Below are positions 14,618 through 17,424 of a stretch of 17,424 nt of DNA, piece by piece. Under the pieces are notes generated by a model. The model was not told where the DNA came from. It ran no database searches and saw only the letters and a list, made by a program, of their open reading frames with translations. Source of the DNA: Firmicutes bacterium CAG:882 (GTDB taxonomy: Bacteria; Bacillota; Clostridia; Lachnospirales; Lachnospiraceae). Position 1 is the stretch's first letter; each line of letters starts with the position of its first letter. The stretch lies in contig FR895416.1 in NCBI GenBank assembly GCA_000435595.1, forward strand, positions 1-17,424, read 5' to 3'. Both the position numbers and the translations under genes were made by a program.

Positions 14618-15397
14618 ATGAATTTTGAATTGAGTACGGGAATAGAATTTATGATGCACGGAACATTCTGCGCTCCTGACGCCGACTGGATGCACATGAG
14701 CCGCCGCATGACGAGCTTTGAGCTCTTCTATGTGACGAGCGGAACTTTGTACATCTCGGACGATGACAACAATTACACCGTAAGGACGGGCGAATACGTC
14801 ATAACCCCGCCCTGTGAAAATCAGCACGGCTGGAAAGCCTCGAAGTGCACCTTTCACTATTTTCACTGGTACGGTGACATAGCAGACGGCGAAAGCTATC
14901 CGGTCTTTGGTCAATATAAAGATATCGACACCATTGAAAAATATTATGCCCTGCTCTCCGACGAGAACCTCTCAAAGGAGATTTCCAACCACATCATGGC
15001 AATAATCCTGCTTGAAATCAAGAATGGCGGGAAAAATATATCCACAGGCAACAGTGCCGAGCTGTGCCGCCGGATTCTCTCTTACATACAGCTTGCGCCA
15101 TGTGAGGAGCTAAAGGTATCAGCCGTCGCCGCACATTTTAAGTACAACGAAAAATACCTCACGCACTGTTTTACCCTCGAGACGGGCGAGTCCCTGAAAA
15201 AACATCTCAAAGCGGAAATGATAAAGCGTGCCAAGCATATTTTGGAATATACCGACACGCCAATAGCCGCCGTGAGTGAACAGCTCGGCTACAGCGACAC
15301 TCACAGCTTCTCACATATATTTAAAAACACTGTAAAGCTCTCTCCGCGCGAATACCGCAGCAAGGTGCGCGGCGGACAAAGCCTGAAAGCTAATTGA
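14618..15397 (+). CDS. AraC family transcriptional regulator with cupin sensor domain
   Basis: A 259-residue regulator. The N-terminal half (about 1-120) is a cupin-like ligand domain (FELFYVTSGTLYISDDDNNY, GEYVITPP, HGWK, then FHYFHW). The C-terminal half (about 150-252) holds the two helix-turn-helix units of AraC/XylS proteins (VSAVAAHFKYNEKYLTHCF; then IAAVSEQLGYSDTHSFSHIFK followed by SPREYR). Members with this layout usually sense a sugar and activate neighbouring carbohydrate genes. It is divergent from the 613-residue enzyme-like gene, its likely target. The ribosome site is a modest AAGG before the ATG. Its stop overlaps the end of the convergent sufB gene by eight bases. Base composition is like the host genome, unlike its partner. 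Confidence 0.92.
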   Translation: MNFELSTGIEFMMHGTFCAPDADWMHMSRRMTSFELFYVTSGTLYISDDDNNYTVRTGEYVITPPCENQHGWKASKCTFHYFHWYGDIADGESYPVFGQYKDIDTIEKYYALLSDENLSKEISNHIMAIILLEIKNGGKNISTGNSAELCRRILSYIQLAPCEELKVSAVAAHFKYNEKYLTHCFTLETGESLKKHLKAEMIKRAKHILEYTDTPIAAVSEQLGYSDTHSFSHIFKNTVKLSPREYRSKVRGGQSLKAN

Positions 15398-16316
15398 GAA
15401 AGTTCTGAATAATTACGCTCTCCGCTTCCTCCTCGGTGAGTCCGAGTGTGCGCAGCTTAACGAGCTGTTCATCGTTGATTCTGCCGATTGCAGCCTCATG
15501 AATTATCGCCGCGTCGATATTTTTTGCCCTGATTTCAGGTATTGAACCGACCTCGGCGTTGTTCATGATAATCGAGTCACACTGTATGTGTGCGTGGCAC
15601 TTGGCGTTGCCGACAGCCATCGGGTGGAAGGTCTGAACCGACCTGCCCTTTCCGACCGACCTTGAGACTATCTGTGCGGAGCTGTCAGCACCGTTTAATT
15701 GAACCTCAATGTCCGACTCCGCGGTCTGCTCCCCCTCGGTCATAAGACGCTCAGTGACATAGAGTCTGGCATTCTTATCAAGCTCAACCTTCGTCTCCCT
15801 TATCGTCGAGTCGACGCCCTTTATCTGCGCCGTGTCGAGCGTGAACACCGAGTTCTCTCCGACAAAAATATTCGTCACGGGATTTAAAACCCTTGTACCG
15901 CTTCCGTTTCCCTCGCCGTAGTGCTTCTCCTCGTAGCGCACATTTGCATTTTTTCCGACATGGAAGGTGTGGACTCCGTCATGTCTGCTCTCGTTGCATC
16001 CGCTGTTGTGTATTCCGCAGCCCGCAATTATCTCAACGTCCGCACCGTCCTCAATGTAAAAATCATTGTACACCAGGTCCTTCATTCCCGACACACTGAC
16101 AACGACGGGAATGTAAACCGCCTCACCCCTCGTTTTGCCGTCAATGTAAATATCAATTCCCGGCTTGTCAGCCTTCTTCTTAATCTTGATATGCTCGCTG
16201 TCTCCGTGACAGATTGATGTTCCGTTCTGCCTTAAATTGAACGCTCCCGTCCGGCTGAACCTCTTGTCATTAATTACGTCAAGCACTTCCTGTGTAACAC
16301 TGTCAAGCTGTACCAT
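15390..16316 (-). CDS. sufB: SufB/SufD-family Fe-S cluster assembly scaffold (SMS-type SufB)
   Basis: A 308-residue parallel beta-helix protein, far shorter than E. coli SufB (495). It lacks the long N-terminal region and matches the compact SufB of the two-gene SufCB/SMS systems of anaerobes. It should form a complex with SufC and act as scaffold for Fe-S cluster assembly. Key residues align with E. coli SufB: Cys246 in HIQCDSII corresponds to the catalytic C405 and Glu274 in IIHEAAIGRI to E434. An additional CGIHNSGCNESRHDG stretch (100-114) carries two more cysteines and two histidines. The start at 16316 overlaps the sufC stop by one base (TAATG), with GGAGG upstream. No cysteine desulfurase or SufU gene is present in the window. 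Confidence 0.92.
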   Translation of the reverse strand: MVQLDSVTQEVLDVINDKRFSRTGAFNLRQNGTSICHGDSEHIKIKKKADKPGIDIYIDGKTRGEAVYIPVVVSVSGMKDLVYNDFYIEDGADVEIIAGCGIHNSGCNESRHDGVHTFHVGKNANVRYEEKHYGEGNGSGTRVLNPVTNIFVGENSVFTLDTAQIKGVDSTIRETKVELDKNARLYVTERLMTEGEQTAESDIEVQLNGADSSAQIVSRSVGKGRSVQTFHPMAVGNAKCHAHIQCDSIIMNNAEVGSIPEIRAKNIDAAIIHEAAIGRINDEQLVKLRTLGLTEEEAESVIIQNFLN

Positions 16317-17056
16317 TATGCTCTGCCCTCCACTCTGTCCATACACTTACGGCATCTTCCCGTTCCTTCAAGATAAGGCAAAACCTCATCCCTTGTCCCG
16401 ATTTTTGTTATTGAACCATTATCAATAATCATGATTCTGTCCGCCATATTGATGATTTTCTCCTGATGTGAGATTACGATAAGGCTCTGCTTTTTCTGCT
16501 TGTGAATCTCATCAAATTTTCCGATAAGCATCGAGAAGCTCCACAAATCAATCCCCGCCTCAGGCTCATCAAATATACACAGCGAATGCTCCTTTGCAAG
16601 CACGGAAGCAATCTCTATTCTCTTCATCTCACCACCCGATAGTGTTCCGTCCACCTGACGTCCGATATAGTCTCTGGCACAAAGCCCTACATCCGTGAGC
16701 AGCTTGCAGCACTCAGACTCGGCAAGCTCCCTTCCCGCCGCAATTGTGAGAAGCCTTGCAACCGTCATTCCCTTAAATCTCGGCGGCTGCTGGAAGGCGT
16801 AGCCTATACCTGCATTCGCGCGATGATTGATATCATACTCCGTGATATCCTCGCCGTTTAACTCTATCTTACCGCCATCCGCCCTCTCAATTCCCATAAG
16901 AGCCTTGGCAAGCGTCGACTTGCCTCCGCCGTTAGGACCTGTTATAACTAACATCTCCCCGTCATCCACATGAAATGATATATTATTCAGCAGACTTTTT
17001 CTGCCATCCCCGTCATTTACACTCAATGTCAAGTTCTCTACATTCAGCACCTTCAT
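16316..17056 (-). CDS. sufC: Fe-S cluster assembly ATPase SufC
   Basis: A cytoplasmic ABC ATPase of 246 residues, typical SufC length, which powers conformational changes in the SufB scaffold. Motifs: Walker A GPNGGGKST (40-48), Q-loop QQPPRF (89-94), signature LSGGE (139-143) followed by MKRIEIA, Walker B SLCIFDEPEAGID (158-170) and H-loop His197 in VISHQEK. The EPEAGID form and the lack of membrane domains identify SufC rather than a transporter ATPase. The C terminus carries CRKC (235-238), a possible metal- or cluster-binding pair. The ATG at 17056 lies only two bases after GAGG, whereas GTG at 17050 is eight bases away, so the start is uncertain by two codons. First gene of the sufCB operon, behind a leader of about 225 nt. 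Confidence 0.92.
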   Translation of the reverse strand: MKVLNVENLTLSVNDGDGRKSLLNNISFHVDDGEMLVITGPNGGGKSTLAKALMGIERADGGKIELNGEDITEYDINHRANAGIGYAFQQPPRFKGMTVARLLTIAAGRELAESECCKLLTDVGLCARDYIGRQVDGTLSGGEMKRIEIASVLAKEHSLCIFDEPEAGIDLWSFSMLIGKFDEIHKQKKQSLIVISHQEKIINMADRIMIIDNGSITKIGTRDEVLPYLEGTGRCRKCMDRVEGRA

Positions 17057-17424
17057 TACCTCTGTTTCTTTTTTAGTCAAGCGGATGTCATATGATATGT
17101 GCCCGATAAAGAGTATGCATATCAAATCCTCTCCCGCTTTTTTAATCTCTTACGATGATGTTGAAGCCAAAAGGTATTTTGACCTCTATGATATCGAATT
17201 GCTCCGCACTGCGTGCTCCCACAATTCTCATCTTTATTAAAGTATTCCGTATTTAAACCCGGCCAATACATTCTTTGGGCTGTATATAATATATATTTTA
17301 TTTTAGCCTTTTTCAAGCCGTTTCGTTGCTAATTTAGATAAGTTTAATTTTTACAGGATTGAAAACAAAGAGTTTCCTGTTACGATTCAGGTGCCAAAAC
17401 GTGCTCTATGAACTTAATCGTGTA
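17057..17424. other. Long region upstream of sufC with structured leader; no clear gene
   Basis: 368 bases without a gene I would defend. A minus-strand reading frame of 49 codons (ATG at 17271, stop at 17122, beginning MYWPGLNTEYF) lacks a ribosome site and matches nothing I know. The leader RNA can form a 32-nt hairpin (17227-17196): GAAUUG/CAAUUC outer stem, purine internal loop, GCAC/GUGC inner stem, GCA loop. Nearer sufC, TGATATG/CATATCA arms (17093-17099, 17118-17124) form a short inverted repeat. In 17317-17424 I see only AT-rich sequence with a weak ACAGGA/TCCTGT hairpin. Confidence 0.4.
17288..17316 (-). promoter_or_regulatory. Sigma-A promoter, probable sufCB promoter
   Basis: On the minus strand TTGAAA (17316-17311), 17 bases of AT-rich spacer, TATATT (17293-17288). 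The next gene downstream is sufC, so the RNA would have an untranslated leader of about 225 nt. Confidence 0.55.

Noticed and set aside
17122..17316. 64-codon minus-strand frame beginning with TTG at 17316.
   Set aside because: Its first codons coincide with the TTGAAA -35 element of the predicted promoter and it has no ribosome site; only the internal 49-codon ATG frame is kept as a weak possibility.
17345..17390. Hairpin ACAGGA/TCCTGT near the right edge as a terminator.
   Set aside because: The T-run precedes rather than follows the stem on the plus strand, and A residues follow on the minus strand, so it does not fit an intrinsic terminator in either direction.

Overview
This window reads as chromosomal DNA of an anaerobic Clostridia bacterium, most likely a Lachnospiraceae relative. 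The reasons are moderate GC with strong Shine-Dalgarno sites, a class I (4Fe-4S) hybrid cluster protein, a two-gene SufC-SufB Fe-S assembly unit without SufS/SufU/SufE, and ABC exporter, YjbR-MGMT fusion and sigma/membrane-protein families that I associate with that group. Nearly everything lies on the minus strand. Only the GNAT gene at the left edge and an AraC regulator near 15 kb are on the plus strand. I see no tRNA, rRNA, CRISPR array, phage gene or transposase.

Layout. 1-535: the 3' part of a GNAT acetyltransferase, convergent with the next unit. 4721-505 (minus): an operon of two ABC exporter half-transporters plus a MarR repressor, driven by a near-consensus promoter whose start region is covered by a large palindrome, with a likely intrinsic terminator inside the end of the GNAT gene. 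5506-4747 (minus): a YjbR/MmcQ-MGMT fusion with its own promoter and a 56-bp repeat in its leader. 7252-5508 (minus): hcp, whose ribosome binding site can pair with an upstream leader segment. 9280-7279 (minus): an ECF sigma factor overlapping a seven-helix membrane protein that is probably its regulator. A second copy of the 56-bp repeat lies upstream of them. 10141-9539 (minus): a nitroreductase whose predicted -10 sits in the middle of a long-spaced inverted repeat. 12588-10162 (minus): an alkaline-phosphatase-superfamily phosphodiesterase followed by a class I SAM methyltransferase.

14500-12659 (minus) is a 613-residue protein that looks like a beta-sandwich plus alpha-barrel carbohydrate-active enzyme of no family I can name. 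It is clearly more AT-rich than its surroundings and is divergent from an AraC/cupin regulator (14618-15397, plus), so the two probably form a small, recently acquired sugar-response module. 17316-15390 (minus): sufC and sufB translationally coupled, behind a leader of about 225 nt with a strong promoter and RNA structure.

The genes are mostly independent stress and housekeeping units: drug efflux, alkylation response, nitrosative stress, envelope sensing and Fe-S assembly. I did not find an unmistakable new multi-gene system. The best leads are the hcp leader hairpin, the sigma/seven-helix pair, the His-to-Phe MGMT fusion, the repeated intergenic element and the orphan enzyme/AraC pair.
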